From Acidobacteriota bacterium (GTDB lineage: Bacteria > Acidobacteriota > Vicinamibacteria > Vicinamibacterales > SCN-69-37): a stretch of 64,000 bases of DNA. A program made the position numbers and the translations under genes. Position 1 is the stretch's first letter, and each line of letters starts with the position of its first letter. Below, in pieces: positions 52,997-61,565 of the stretch. The stretch spans positions 372,001 through 436,000 of the forward strand of contig JADJUS010000003.1 of the NCBI GenBank assembly GCA_016716905.1, given 5' to 3'. Below the pieces are notes generated by a model that ran no database searches, was not told the origin of the DNA, and saw nothing but the letters and a program-made list of their open reading frames with translations.

Positions 52997-54469
52997 TTGA
53001 CCGACAACGCGTGGTGGAAACTCTGGGTGGGCCTCGGTCTGGTCGCTGTTGTCGCGCACTCGACGACGCTGGTGTTGTCGCCGGTGTACTGGCTGGACGA
53101 AGCCCAGATCGTTGACTGGGGTCGCAGCCTCTTCTTCGAGCCCCACACGACGTGGTCGGTGAGTTGGTTGCCCGAGGGGCGACCTGCCGCCAACTACGGC
53201 TACCTTGGCCCAGCGCTTCAAGAAGCAGTGTTTCGATTGTCTGGGCTCCAGCCGTGGGCCCCAAGGCTCTCGTCGGTACTCGGCGGTGTCGCAGCGGCGA
53301 CGATGCTGGTGGCATGGCTTCGGGCGCGTGGTTTGGGTGCGCCAGCCAGTGTCCTTGGCGGCGCACTGCTCCTTGTTGACCCAGCGTTTGTCCAGGCCTG
53401 TCGTGGTGGCCGCGTGGATGGGTGGGCCATCGCGTTCGCGCTGGGCGCCGCGTGGGCGCTCTGCCGCGTGCGTGGACCTGGGCGGCACTCAACCGCTTGG
53501 GCGGGTCTGGCTGGAGCGCTCGCCGCCACTGCGCCCTTTGTGTGGCCCACGGCGGCCGTCGGCCTCGTGGCCGTCGGCCTCGAATGGCTGCAATTGGTCC
53601 GCGCGCCACCGTTGGGTCGCGCCAGACGTATCAGGCTGACGGCAGCGGTCGTTGGCGCCGGCGTGGTGACAGCCACCGTCCTCGGCATGGTGTACGCAGG
53701 GCTGCACGGCAGCCCACTCGACCATTGGCGGGTTGCGCTCGGCATGCAGTTCACGTCTGGGGAAGGACTCGCACAGACGCCGGTTCAAATGCTGACACCT
53801 ATCGGCGAATCGATCGTGCGAAGCCCGGGTCTCTGGCTGGCGGCCGGTCTGGCGGCCATGGTGCCGATGGGGCGCCCGTGGGTGGTGGTGGCCATCCTTT
53901 CCCTGGTTTTATTGGTCCCGACGCACTTGTACGTATTCCGCCTCGTCTACGTGCTTCCCATGCTCGCGGCGGCCGGAGCCATGTTCTACGACTGTCGCCA
54001 GTCCCTGATTGACCAAGGGCATCGTCGGCTGATCCCGATCGCAGTCGCCATTCTTCTCGCCTCGATCGGGTGGAGTGCGTTTGCCGCGATCGGGGGCCGC
54101 CAGGCGGTCGCATGGGCGGAACGGCACGATCGGGATCCGCGGGTGGTGTCTGAGATCGCCCAGCGCATCGGTCCCGGAGACCATGCCGTCCTTCTCTGGG
54201 CTCCCGCCTTCTACTATCCAGGCCGCCAGCTTGGATGGCGAATGTTCCGGCCTTTCAGACGTTCCGAGGCGCCCCCGGACCTGCTGGCGCAGATGGACTA
54301 CGCCATCACCGGCCCCATCGTCGACGACACGGCGATGACCGCAGCGGGTCTGGTGCTCGAGCAGGAGTTCAAACCAGCCACTGCCACAGCCCGCTACGGA
54401 CCGTTTCGGCTCTACAGGCGTGCGTCACGATCGCGTGATGTGCCTCGGATAGAATCCCCGCAGAGGTAA
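52997..54469 (+). CDS. multi-pass membrane protein, glycosyltransferase family 39-like
   Basis: This protein of about 490 residues has ten or more hydrophobic segments. The first is WVGLGLVAVVAHSTTLVL and is followed by SPVYWLDEAQIVDWGRS, in which the Asp-Glu pair resembles the catalytic loop of dolichyl-phosphate-mannose type glycosyltransferases. The open frame reaches 52910, but the first part is the family D repeat. TATCAT at 52962-52967 and a TTG at 52997 suggest the true start. It would transfer sugars from a lipid carrier on the outer face of the membrane; moderate certainty. Confidence 0.65.
   Translation: MTDNAWWKLWVGLGLVAVVAHSTTLVLSPVYWLDEAQIVDWGRSLFFEPHTTWSVSWLPEGRPAANYGYLGPALQEAVFRLSGLQPWAPRLSSVLGGVAAATMLVAWLRARGLGAPASVLGGALLLVDPAFVQACRGGRVDGWAIAFALGAAWALCRVRGPGRHSTAWAGLAGALAATAPFVWPTAAVGLVAVGLEWLQLVRAPPLGRARRIRLTAAVVGAGVVTATVLGMVYAGLHGSPLDHWRVALGMQFTSGEGLAQTPVQMLTPIGESIVRSPGLWLAAGLAAMVPMGRPWVVVAILSLVLLVPTHLYVFRLVYVLPMLAAAGAMFYDCRQSLIDQGHRRLIPIAVAILLASIGWSAFAAIGGRQAVAWAERHDRDPRVVSEIAQRIGPGDHAVLLWAPAFYYPGRQLGWRMFRPFRRSEAPPDLLAQMDYAITGPIVDDTAMTAAGLVLEQEFKPATATARYGPFRLYRRASRSRDVPRIESPQR
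54450..54455 (+). promoter_or_regulatory. -10 box (TAGAAT) of the PHP hydrolase gene
   Basis: TAGAAT lies at the very end of the upstream membrane-protein gene. CAGAGG and the ATG at 54475 follow. The PHP gene may thus be transcribed separately as well as by read-through. Confidence 0.35.
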
Positions 54470-54474
54470 TCCAG

Positions 54475-55530
54475 ATGGCTCGGCGCCAATTCGGAGTATT
54501 CGACGGTGTGTGGCTCGCAATCGGCGCACTGGGTATTGCGGCCTTGCCGTACGTCGAGCGCGCGGCCGCAGGCGCCGCGCCGGATCCGGCATTTGAGCAG
54601 GCTATCCCTGGCAGCGCTCTCCGCTGGTACAAGGGCAACACGCACACCCATACCCTGAACAGTGATGGCGACAGTACGCCTGATGAAGTGGCGCGATGGT
54701 ATCGGGAGCATGGCTACCATTTCCTGGTGCTGACCGATCACAACTTCCTGACGACCGTGGACGGGCTGAATGCCGTCCATGGCGCGAACGAGAAGTTCCT
54801 TGTCGTCAAAGGCGAGGAAGTCACGTCGTCGTTCCAGTCGAAGTCGGTGCACGTGAACGGCCTCAACGTCTCCTCCCAGGTTGAGCCCACCAGGAACGCG
54901 GCGTCGATCGTCGCCACCATCCAGGGCAATGTGGATGCGATCAGGAAGGCGGACGGTGTGCCTCACATCAACCATCCGAACTTCCAGTGGTCCATCACGC
55001 CCGAGGACCTTCGGCAGGTGAAGAACAATCGGCTGCTGGAGGTCTACAACGGACATCCGACGGTCCACAACGCAGGCGGCGGCGGAGTGCCCGGGCTTGA
55101 GCAGGCCTGGGACCAGTTGCTCTCGCAAGGCATCACCCTCTTTGGCATTGCGGTTGATGATGCGCATACGTTCAAGCAGCCGGGGAATCCTGACGTGGCG
55201 GGACCCGGTCGCGGTTGGGTGGCGGTGCGAGCGGCGCGATTGGAGCCGCGCACGCTGCTCGACGCCCTTGAGCGGGGCGACTTCTACGCGTCCACCGGCG
55301 TCGAACTCGCCGACGTCAAATCAAGCGCCACGGCCCTGACCGTCGAAGTGCGGCCGCGCGGGGACTTCAAATACCGCGTCCGGTTCATCGGGAAGGGCGG
55401 GCAGGTGCTGCACGAGTCGATCGAGCCCACCGCCACCTACACGTTCAAGGGCGGCGAAGGATACGTGCGCGCCACTGTGACGGACAGCGGTGGCCGCACC
55501 GCCTGGGTGCAGCCGGTGTTCGTGAAGTAA
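54475..55530 (+). CDS. PHP-domain metallohydrolase, secreted or membrane-anchored
   Basis: This 351-residue protein has an N-terminal hydrophobic segment (VWLAIGALGIAALPYVERAAA). The PHP metal site is indicated by GNTHTHTLNSDGDSTPDE, VLTDHNF and HINHPNF, with a late DDAHTF. It resembles CehA/McbA-type PHP hydrolases, which act on phosphoesters or carbamates, so the reaction here is open. A beta-rich C-terminal domain (about 255-351) follows. It lies 5 bases downstream of the membrane protein gene. Confidence 0.82.
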   Translation: MARRQFGVFDGVWLAIGALGIAALPYVERAAAGAAPDPAFEQAIPGSALRWYKGNTHTHTLNSDGDSTPDEVARWYREHGYHFLVLTDHNFLTTVDGLNAVHGANEKFLVVKGEEVTSSFQSKSVHVNGLNVSSQVEPTRNAASIVATIQGNVDAIRKADGVPHINHPNFQWSITPEDLRQVKNNRLLEVYNGHPTVHNAGGGGVPGLEQAWDQLLSQGITLFGIAVDDAHTFKQPGNPDVAGPGRGWVAVRAARLEPRTLLDALERGDFYASTGVELADVKSSATALTVEVRPRGDFKYRVRFIGKGGQVLHESIEPTATYTFKGGEGYVRATVTDSGGRTAWVQPVFVK

Positions 55531-55547
55531 CTGCTCCTCGTAGCGCG

Positions 55548-57200
55548 TCAGCGCTTGTCCACCAGCACGTAGTAGAGATCGGTCGCGACCTGGAAGTCGT
55601 CTTTCGCGACCGTTGTGGCCATCGTCTTCCACTCGGTCGTGGGGGAGACCACCTGCCACGCGTCGGCGCGGCCGACCTTCACCGGCATATTGAAGCCGGC
55701 TTCGTCGGCCTTCCATCGATAACGTACTGACCCTGGTGTGGTGGCGAAGTCGAGCTCCAGCGTGGGCAGGGCTGTGCGGCGCAGGTATTGATTGAATACC
55801 GGTGTCAGGTCTCGCTTCAGGCGCGCGTTGAAAAACGCCACGACATCTTCGGTCATGATGTTCGTGTACTTGTTCGCCTGGTAAAAATCGCGAATCAGCT
55901 TCCACCACACGGCGTCATCATTCACGACGCCACGCAGGGTGTGCAGGAACAGGGCACCCTTGAAGTACATGTCCTGGGGCGGCGAGCGGTGCAGGCCCCG
56001 CTCGGTGATGATGGGCGTGCGGTTCTGGATCTTGGTCTTGTAGGCGTTGGTGTACTTGAGTCCATCGGCCGCGCCAAACAGGCGCTCCACGTACAGGCAC
56101 TCGAGATACGTCGTCCAGCCTTCCTGGATCCACATGTCAGAAACGTCCGCGGCCGAGACGGCGTTGCCGAACCACTCGTGTCCGCTCTCGTGGATGATGA
56201 TGAAGTCAAACTTCGTGCTGATGCCGACGCCCGTCCAGTCGCGTTCGAGGTAGCCGTTGGCGAATCGGTTGCCATAGGTCACCGCGCTCTGGTGCTCCAT
56301 GCCGGAGTAGGGGACCTCGATGAGCTTGAAGCCGTCTTTCGGAAACGGGTATTCGCCGAAGTAGTGTTCAAATGCCTCGAGCATCGGTTTCGTTTGCACG
56401 AACTGCGCGCGTGCCTTCGCCATGTTCTCGGGCAGCACCCAGTAGTCGAGCGTGAGGTCGCCCATCTTCTCGCCGAAGTGTTCGTAGGTGCCGATGTTGA
56501 GCGACACGTTGTAGGAGTTGATGGGGTAGTGGATACGCCAGTCCCAGCGCGTGTAACCGTCGCCAAGATCCTTCTTGCCCATGAACCGTCCGTTCGAAAC
56601 GTCCACCAGCGGATTCGGGACCTCCACGCTGAGGTCCATCCCTTCCACTTCGTCGCGCCACTGGTCTTTGCTCGGCCACCAGATGCTGGACCCTTCACCT
56701 TCGCAGGCGGTGTTGATCCAATGGCGGCCCGCAGGGTCCTTGCGAAACGCAATGCCGCCGAACCTGCCGGTCTCGAGCGGCGTGCCTGAGTAGTGAAAGT
56801 CGATTTCGTACGTGCGGCCCTTGCGAAGCGTCTCGGGGAAGTTGATGAACACGGCGTTCAGCTCCCGGTCGACCACGAGCGGCGTGTTGCCCAGCAGCAC
56901 TTTGTCCACGGCCAGATTGGCATAGAGATCCAGCCGAATCCTGGTGTCGTCGGCCAGCATCTTGAAGCGCACCCGGTTGCGGCCGCTGAGGAACTTCTTG
57001 TCCGGGTCCACACGCACCGTGAGCGCGTAGTGGAGCAGGTCGTTATTCGAGCGATACCGGTCGTAGCCGCCGCGCAACTCAGCCGTGCGCGCAGCCTGGA
57101 GGGCTTGCCCCGGTGTTTGTGGCGGGCGTTGCGCCTGAAACGCCGAGGCCGAAACGGTCAGTGACGAGATGGTGAGTAAGGTGCCGACGAGAGTGCGCAT
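55548..57200 (-). CDS. M1-family zinc metallopeptidase, secreted
   Basis: This 550-residue protein has a signal peptide (MRTLVGTLLTISSLTVSASAFQ). The zinc site is HESGH (337-341) with Glu360 in QEGW, the HExxH-x18-E arrangement. The exopeptidase-type GMEHQS motif lies upstream (GxMEN is changed to GMEHQ). It is shorter than classical M1 aminopeptidases (about 850), as common for the M1 members of this type. Genes on both sides point to a scavenging role for extracellular peptides. Confidence 0.9.
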   Translation of the reverse strand: MRTLVGTLLTISSLTVSASAFQAQRPPQTPGQALQAARTAELRGGYDRYRSNNDLLHYALTVRVDPDKKFLSGRNRVRFKMLADDTRIRLDLYANLAVDKVLLGNTPLVVDRELNAVFINFPETLRKGRTYEIDFHYSGTPLETGRFGGIAFRKDPAGRHWINTACEGEGSSIWWPSKDQWRDEVEGMDLSVEVPNPLVDVSNGRFMGKKDLGDGYTRWDWRIHYPINSYNVSLNIGTYEHFGEKMGDLTLDYWVLPENMAKARAQFVQTKPMLEAFEHYFGEYPFPKDGFKLIEVPYSGMEHQSAVTYGNRFANGYLERDWTGVGISTKFDFIIIHESGHEWFGNAVSAADVSDMWIQEGWTTYLECLYVERLFGAADGLKYTNAYKTKIQNRTPIITERGLHRSPPQDMYFKGALFLHTLRGVVNDDAVWWKLIRDFYQANKYTNIMTEDVVAFFNARLKRDLTPVFNQYLRRTALPTLELDFATTPGSVRYRWKADEAGFNMPVKVGRADAWQVVSPTTEWKTMATTVAKDDFQVATDLYYVLVDKR

Positions 57201-57223
57201 CGCGGGCAGCGTAACACGACGGG

Positions 57224-57288
57224 AAAAACGACCTCTGAGGTAGTTTCGTTGGGCAATCCTTGACGAAACTACCTCAGAGGTCGTTTTT
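57224..57288. repeat. family A inverted repeat, copy 4
   Basis: The arms 57224-57249 and 57263-57288 are perfect 26-bp inverted repeats with a 13-base loop. They carry AAAAACGACCTCTGAGGT and its complement. It lies 24 bases upstream of the M1 peptidase start, between two minus-strand genes. A hairpin this stable could insulate the peptidase gene. Confidence 0.93.
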
Positions 57289-57291
57289 GCC

Positions 57292-57324
57292 GGACTCTGG
57301 ACTCTGGACTCTGGACCCTGGACT
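57292..57324. repeat. heptamer array (GGACTCT)n abutting a stop codon
   Basis: Three GGACTCT, one GGACCCT and a partial GGACT unit run up to base 57324. The stop codon of the leftward gene occupies 57325-57327, so the array begins exactly after the gene. The same heptamers occur at 3975-4000 and 58086-58148. Confidence 0.92.
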
Positions 57325-58077
57325 TCAGCGCAGCGTGACCGTCCCGCGCTGAACCTGCGCCTTCACGTTTCCTGACACGGACGGTGAGAGCCACACTTGC
57401 TCGTGCACCCGGTAGGCGCTGACACTCTGCGAGTCTGCCGCCCACTGGAGCGACCCGGCCTGATAGGCAAAGATGGCCGTGCCGTCAGTGGTTCTGCGCG
57501 TAGCGGTGCCACCGGCGGCGGGCCGTACGACCACGTTGTGGTTCTCGACCAAGGCTTCCCACCGGCCGTCGGGAGACGTGCGGGCGGGCGCGACAGGCGC
57601 GGGCGCGCCGGTCGCGCCGGCGGTCACCGCGCGCCGGCTCTGGCACTCGTAGTCCGTGGGCGGCACCAGATTCCAGTTCCACTTGATCTGCAGGTCGCAC
57701 CGCCAGAGCCAGCCGTTGAGAATGAACTCGATGGCCATGGCGCCTTCCTGGATGTAGGCGTTGGCGCCGTCGTACTTCACCACGAACTCCGCGGCCGGGT
57801 CGGCCAGCGGCAACCCGTGCGGCGTGTATTCGTTGCCGGTCCGGATTCCCAGTTCGATGGCCAGCCGCTGATGATCGAACAGCGGCTCCTTCACGCCATG
57901 CAGCGCGTCCACGTTGAGCCACAAGTGCCCGGCCGGGATGGTCTTGCGAAACCAGAACTGATCGGGCTTGGTCCACACCAGGCCGCTGACAGGCGGAAGC
58001 TCCTGGCGAATGGTGGCGCCATTCCCAGGCGCCACCACCAACCACATCAAAACCCCCGCCAGTGCCATTCTCATCAT
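57325..58077 (-). CDS. secreted protein with a short DPP-IV/TolB-like beta-propeller segment
   Basis: This 250-residue protein has a signal peptide (MMRMALAGVLMWLVVAPGNGA). Its second half reads like the N-terminal propeller of S9 dipeptidyl peptidases (TSPDGRWEALVENHNVVVRP, then LQWAADSQSVSAYRVHEQV). It ends there, with no hydrolase domain. The first half (residues about 25-130) is not recognised. It could be an independent small protein or the remnant of a longer S9 peptidase. The start at 58077 is set by the signal peptide. Confidence 0.6.
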   Translation of the reverse strand: MMRMALAGVLMWLVVAPGNGATIRQELPPVSGLVWTKPDQFWFRKTIPAGHLWLNVDALHGVKEPLFDHQRLAIELGIRTGNEYTPHGLPLADPAAEFVVKYDGANAYIQEGAMAIEFILNGWLWRCDLQIKWNWNLVPPTDYECQSRRAVTAGATGAPAPVAPARTSPDGRWEALVENHNVVVRPAAGGTATRRTTDGTAIFAYQAGSLQWAADSQSVSAYRVHEQVWLSPSVSGNVKAQVQRGTVTLR

Positions 58078-58085
58078 TGATCTCT

Positions 58086-58148
58086 GGACCCTGGACTCTG
58101 GACCCACCTCCGCCAAGGCTACGGCGGGCAAGCCCTGGACCCTGGACT
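58086..58148. repeat. heptamer array (GGACCCT/GGACTCT) overlapping a stop codon
   Basis: GGACCCT and GGACTCT units occur at 58086-58105 and again at 58137-58148. The stop codon of the leftward propeller gene (58147-58149) uses two bases of the last unit. Between the clusters lies CGCCAAGGCTACGGCG. The region separates two minus-strand genes. Confidence 0.85.
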
Positions 58149-61100
58149 ACTTCACTTTGTCGCTGATTGGCGCAATCTTCCCCGCGTGGGTCTTGTTGAA
58201 CGCCTCCACGGCACGCATCAACTGGTCGAAGTCTGTCCGGGCCGCTGCCATCTCGCGCAGGCGGTCTTCGTAGACGCTCAACTGCGCGTTGGTCGGCCGA
58301 TATCCGGCGCCGCCCGCCACGTCGCTCGCGCCGCCGCCCACTTCACCCAGCAGCCACACCAGATTGAGATACAGCTTGTACTTCTCCACATACCACTTGT
58401 CGTCGCTGTGCATTTCGGTGCGAGACAAGTAGTGCAACTCCGAGTTGTACATCCGCTCGGCGATGCCCGCGAGCGCGGTGTCGAGTGTCTTGTCCGCGGC
58501 ATGCACCTTCCGAAGGTCTTCCACCTGCGCCCGCATGATCTCGATGCGGTTGATCTTGTCCGTCACCTCGGTCATCGTCGTCACGATGTCGTTCTGAAGC
58601 GCGGCGCTGGCAGCAAGGTCTGCGTCGCTTGACGGCAGCAACACGTCCTTGATGACTTCAAAGGGCTGCGTCTGCTGCTGGCCGTTGTAGGTCATCCGCA
58701 CGGAGTACTTGCCGGGAGCCGCGCGTGGCTGCCAACGCTGCGAACCGATGCCCCAGTGCGTGACGGGCCGCTCACGTGTGGTCCAGCGGCCGGCTTCCCA
58801 GATATACGGGTTGTCCGGCGGGATCGAGCGCAGCACCGGCTGGGTGGCAGAAGGGTAGAGGAGATTCCAGGACGTCCGGTTCAGGCCGGCGCGCCCCACC
58901 ACTTCGTTTTTGCTGATGACCTTGCCGTCCGCACCCAGTACTTCGACAGTGATGGGAGTGGTCGGTGCAGCTGACATCGAGAACACAAAGTCCGCGGAGC
59001 CACCGGCGGCCGTGCGCGTCGCTGGTCTGGGCGCCAATAACTTCAGGGCGCCTTGCGCGGGCGTCGGGTCGTCCTGTTCCAGTTGCCAAACGTCACGCAG
59101 AATCCAGAAGCCCCGGCCGTAGGTGGCCACCACCACTTCCGCGGCGTTCTTCGGGACTTCAATCCAGTTCACCGGCACCGCGGGGAGCTTGTCCTTGAAC
59201 TGCGTCCACGTTTTGCCGTCATCGCGCGAATAGAAGAAGCCGTGCCCGGTGCCCGCGAAGATCATGCCCTTGCGATGCGGGTTCTCCGCAATCGACAGCG
59301 CATAGTCCAGTGGATGCCCCTTCGGCATGCCTGCGTCCAGGCGCGTCCACGTCTGGCCGAAGTCCGTGGTCTTGAAGAAATACGGATCGCGGTTATCCAC
59401 CAGGTGGTAGTCCACCGCCATGTAGGCCGTGCCGGGATCGAAGTGCGAGGAGTCGATGCGGCGCACCAGGCCCCATGGCGGCATGTTCACGTTTTTCGTG
59501 AGGTCGTTCCACGACTTGCCCGCATCGCGGGAAATCCAGACCTTGCCGTCGTTCGTGCCCACCCACACCACACCCTGTTGGGTGCGTGACGGCGCAATGG
59601 CGGCGATGGTCGCGCCGTAGAACTGTCCGAGGTTGTCGCCGACCACGCCGCCTGAGAAACGAATGCGGCTCGGGTCGCCGGTAGACAGATCCTGACTGAT
59701 CTGTTCCCACGACTGTCCGCGATCACGCGTGCGGAACAACACCTGGCAGCCGAAGTAGACCGAGTTGTCGAACCAGTCGATGGCCAGTGGCGGCGACCAC
59801 TGGCAGCGGTACTTCAAACCGACCGGATCCGAATCGAGCGTGTGCATCCACGGGCTCACCGACCGGCGCAGGCCCGACACTTCGTCGAACGTGGCCACGT
59901 GAGCGGCGTAGCAAGTGCCCCACACGAAGCGGTGATTGCCGGGCTCGGGGTACGTGTAGCCGGATTCACACGACGGCATCGATTCCTGCTCGGGGCCTGC
60001 CGGTGCGCCACCACCGCGTCCGCCACCTCCGCCGCCACCACCACGACCCGCACCGCGGCCGCCCGCAGGAGCCGCGCCCGCCGGTGGCGGGGGAGGCGCA
60101 TACGACGGCACATTCGCCGGCACGATCGGACGGTTGCTCGCCACTCGCATGCTGCCGTCGTCCTGCCGTGACGAATAGATCCAGTAGGGGTAGCGCTGGT
60201 CGATGGTCGCGCGATACATCTGGCCGATGGGCAGAGACACGCTCGTGTTGCCCGTCGGATTCACCGGCGATCCGTAGATGCCCATGCCGCCGTCACCCGT
60301 CACGATGTAGTGGCCCGGCATCGAAGCCGTGGTGTCCCACCAGATGTCGTGGCAGTCGCCGCACCCGCCACCGCCGCCCACCCAGATCTTGCCGCCGTCG
60401 CGCGAACGCCACAGGGTGCTGTTGGCGATGAGCACGTGGTCGGGGTCATCAGGCGACACGCGAATGCGGATGTAATAGCCGGCGCGCCCGATGAGGCGGC
60501 GATCCCAGCTGACATTGGCCCACGTGCGGCCCGCGTCTTCCGATCGCCAGAGCGAACCCTGCGCTTCGGACTTGAGGCCCTTCACGCCGTCGGCGCCGGT
60601 CTGGATCAGCGCATACATCCGGTTGCCGTTTGAAGGGGCGATCGCCACGTCCGTCTTGCCATACGGCGACTTCGGCAGGCCGGGGTGCGTCACTTTCGCG
60701 AACGTCTTGCCGCCATCACGCGATGTGTAGATGCCGCTGCCCATGCCGCCGCTCTCAAGAATGTGCGTCTGCAGGTAAATCTCCCACGTGCCCGCGATGA
60801 CCACGTTCGGGTCCTGCTGCGAGAGCTGCAGTCCCGAGCAGCCCGTGTCTTCGTTCACGAACAGCGTGTGCTGCCACGTCTTGCCGCCATCTTCCGTCCG
60901 GAACACGCCGCGTTCCTTCTGCGGGCCCGTAGCCCGTCCAAGCGCACACACCATCACGATGTTCTCGTTGGTGGGATGCACGATGAGGGTGCCGATGCGG
61001 CCGGTGTTGACCAGGCCCATGTTCGTCCAGGTCTCGCCGGCGTCGGTGGACTTGTAGACGCCGTCGCCCATCATGTCCATATCGCGCACGGTCCAACCCT

Positions 61101-61479
61101 CGCCGGTGCCTGCCCAGACGATGTTGGGGTTGCTTGGTGCGACGGCCAGTGCGCCGATGGCCTGCGAGGTCTGGCCGTCGAAGGTTGGCTTCCAGGTGGC
61201 GCCGCCATCCGAGCTCTTCCAAACGCCGCCCGACGCCGCTCCGGCGTAGTAGACGCCCGGCTTGCCCGCAACGGCCGCGGCCGCCGAGATGCGGCCGGCG
61301 CTTGACGGGCCGGCGTACTCAAAGCGGGGAGGCCCGACGGGCTGAGTGGGCTGCGGACCCGTGGGGGGAGCCGCGCCTCCACCGCGCTGGGCGACTGCAA
61401 TACCGGGAATGAGCACAAGAGCAGCGAGCAATAAAGTGCTGGCGCCGCGACGGATGTGGCGAAGAGTGTCTGCTGGCAT
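58147..61479 (-). CDS. BNR/VPS10 (sortilin-like) beta-propeller protein, secreted
   Basis: This protein of about 1110 residues has a signal peptide. Many BNR/Asp-box type repeats are seen, for example GGVWKSSDGGATWKPTF, GVYKSTDAGETWTNMG, GVFRTEDGGKTWQHTL and SLWRSEDAGRTW, forming one or two propellers (about 40-760). A Gly-rich loop lies near 460-500. A C-terminal beta domain plus helical end follows (about 790-1110). Such acidobacterial proteins are often called glycosyl hydrolases but no catalytic residues are proven. A CGDCH sequence in the GGCGDCHDIWWD repeat mimics a heme motif. Confidence 0.82.
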   Translation of the reverse strand: MPADTLRHIRRGASTLLLAALVLIPGIAVAQRGGGAAPPTGPQPTQPVGPPRFEYAGPSSAGRISAAAAVAGKPGVYYAGAASGGVWKSSDGGATWKPTFDGQTSQAIGALAVAPSNPNIVWAGTGEGWTVRDMDMMGDGVYKSTDAGETWTNMGLVNTGRIGTLIVHPTNENIVMVCALGRATGPQKERGVFRTEDGGKTWQHTLFVNEDTGCSGLQLSQQDPNVVIAGTWEIYLQTHILESGGMGSGIYTSRDGGKTFAKVTHPGLPKSPYGKTDVAIAPSNGNRMYALIQTGADGVKGLKSEAQGSLWRSEDAGRTWANVSWDRRLIGRAGYYIRIRVSPDDPDHVLIANSTLWRSRDGGKIWVGGGGGCGDCHDIWWDTTASMPGHYIVTGDGGMGIYGSPVNPTGNTSVSLPIGQMYRATIDQRYPYWIYSSRQDDGSMRVASNRPIVPANVPSYAPPPPPAGAAPAGGRGAGRGGGGGGGGRGGGAPAGPEQESMPSCESGYTYPEPGNHRFVWGTCYAAHVATFDEVSGLRRSVSPWMHTLDSDPVGLKYRCQWSPPLAIDWFDNSVYFGCQVLFRTRDRGQSWEQISQDLSTGDPSRIRFSGGVVGDNLGQFYGATIAAIAPSRTQQGVVWVGTNDGKVWISRDAGKSWNDLTKNVNMPPWGLVRRIDSSHFDPGTAYMAVDYHLVDNRDPYFFKTTDFGQTWTRLDAGMPKGHPLDYALSIAENPHRKGMIFAGTGHGFFYSRDDGKTWTQFKDKLPAVPVNWIEVPKNAAEVVVATYGRGFWILRDVWQLEQDDPTPAQGALKLLAPRPATRTAAGGSADFVFSMSAAPTTPITVEVLGADGKVISKNEVVGRAGLNRTSWNLLYPSATQPVLRSIPPDNPYIWEAGRWTTRERPVTHWGIGSQRWQPRAAPGKYSVRMTYNGQQQTQPFEVIKDVLLPSSDADLAASAALQNDIVTTMTEVTDKINRIEIMRAQVEDLRKVHAADKTLDTALAGIAERMYNSELHYLSRTEMHSDDKWYVEKYKLYLNLVWLLGEVGGGASDVAGGAGYRPTNAQLSVYEDRLREMAAARTDFDQLMRAVEAFNKTHAGKIAPISDKVK

Positions 61480-61530
61480 GGCGAAAACTACCACGTGGTG
61501 CGCCGGGTCGCAATACTGACGCAGGGTAAG

Positions 61531-61565
61531 TGGCCCATTGGCCCACTACCTCATTGGCCCATTGA
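61531..61565. repeat. octamer array (TGGCCCAT)n overlapping the stop of the glycyl radical enzyme gene
   Basis: The units TGGCCCAT, TGGCCCAC, TACCTCAT and TGGCCCAT run from 61531 to 61562. The last codons and stop of the leftward enzyme (SMGQ then TGA, from 61551) are written in these units. Confidence 0.85.
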
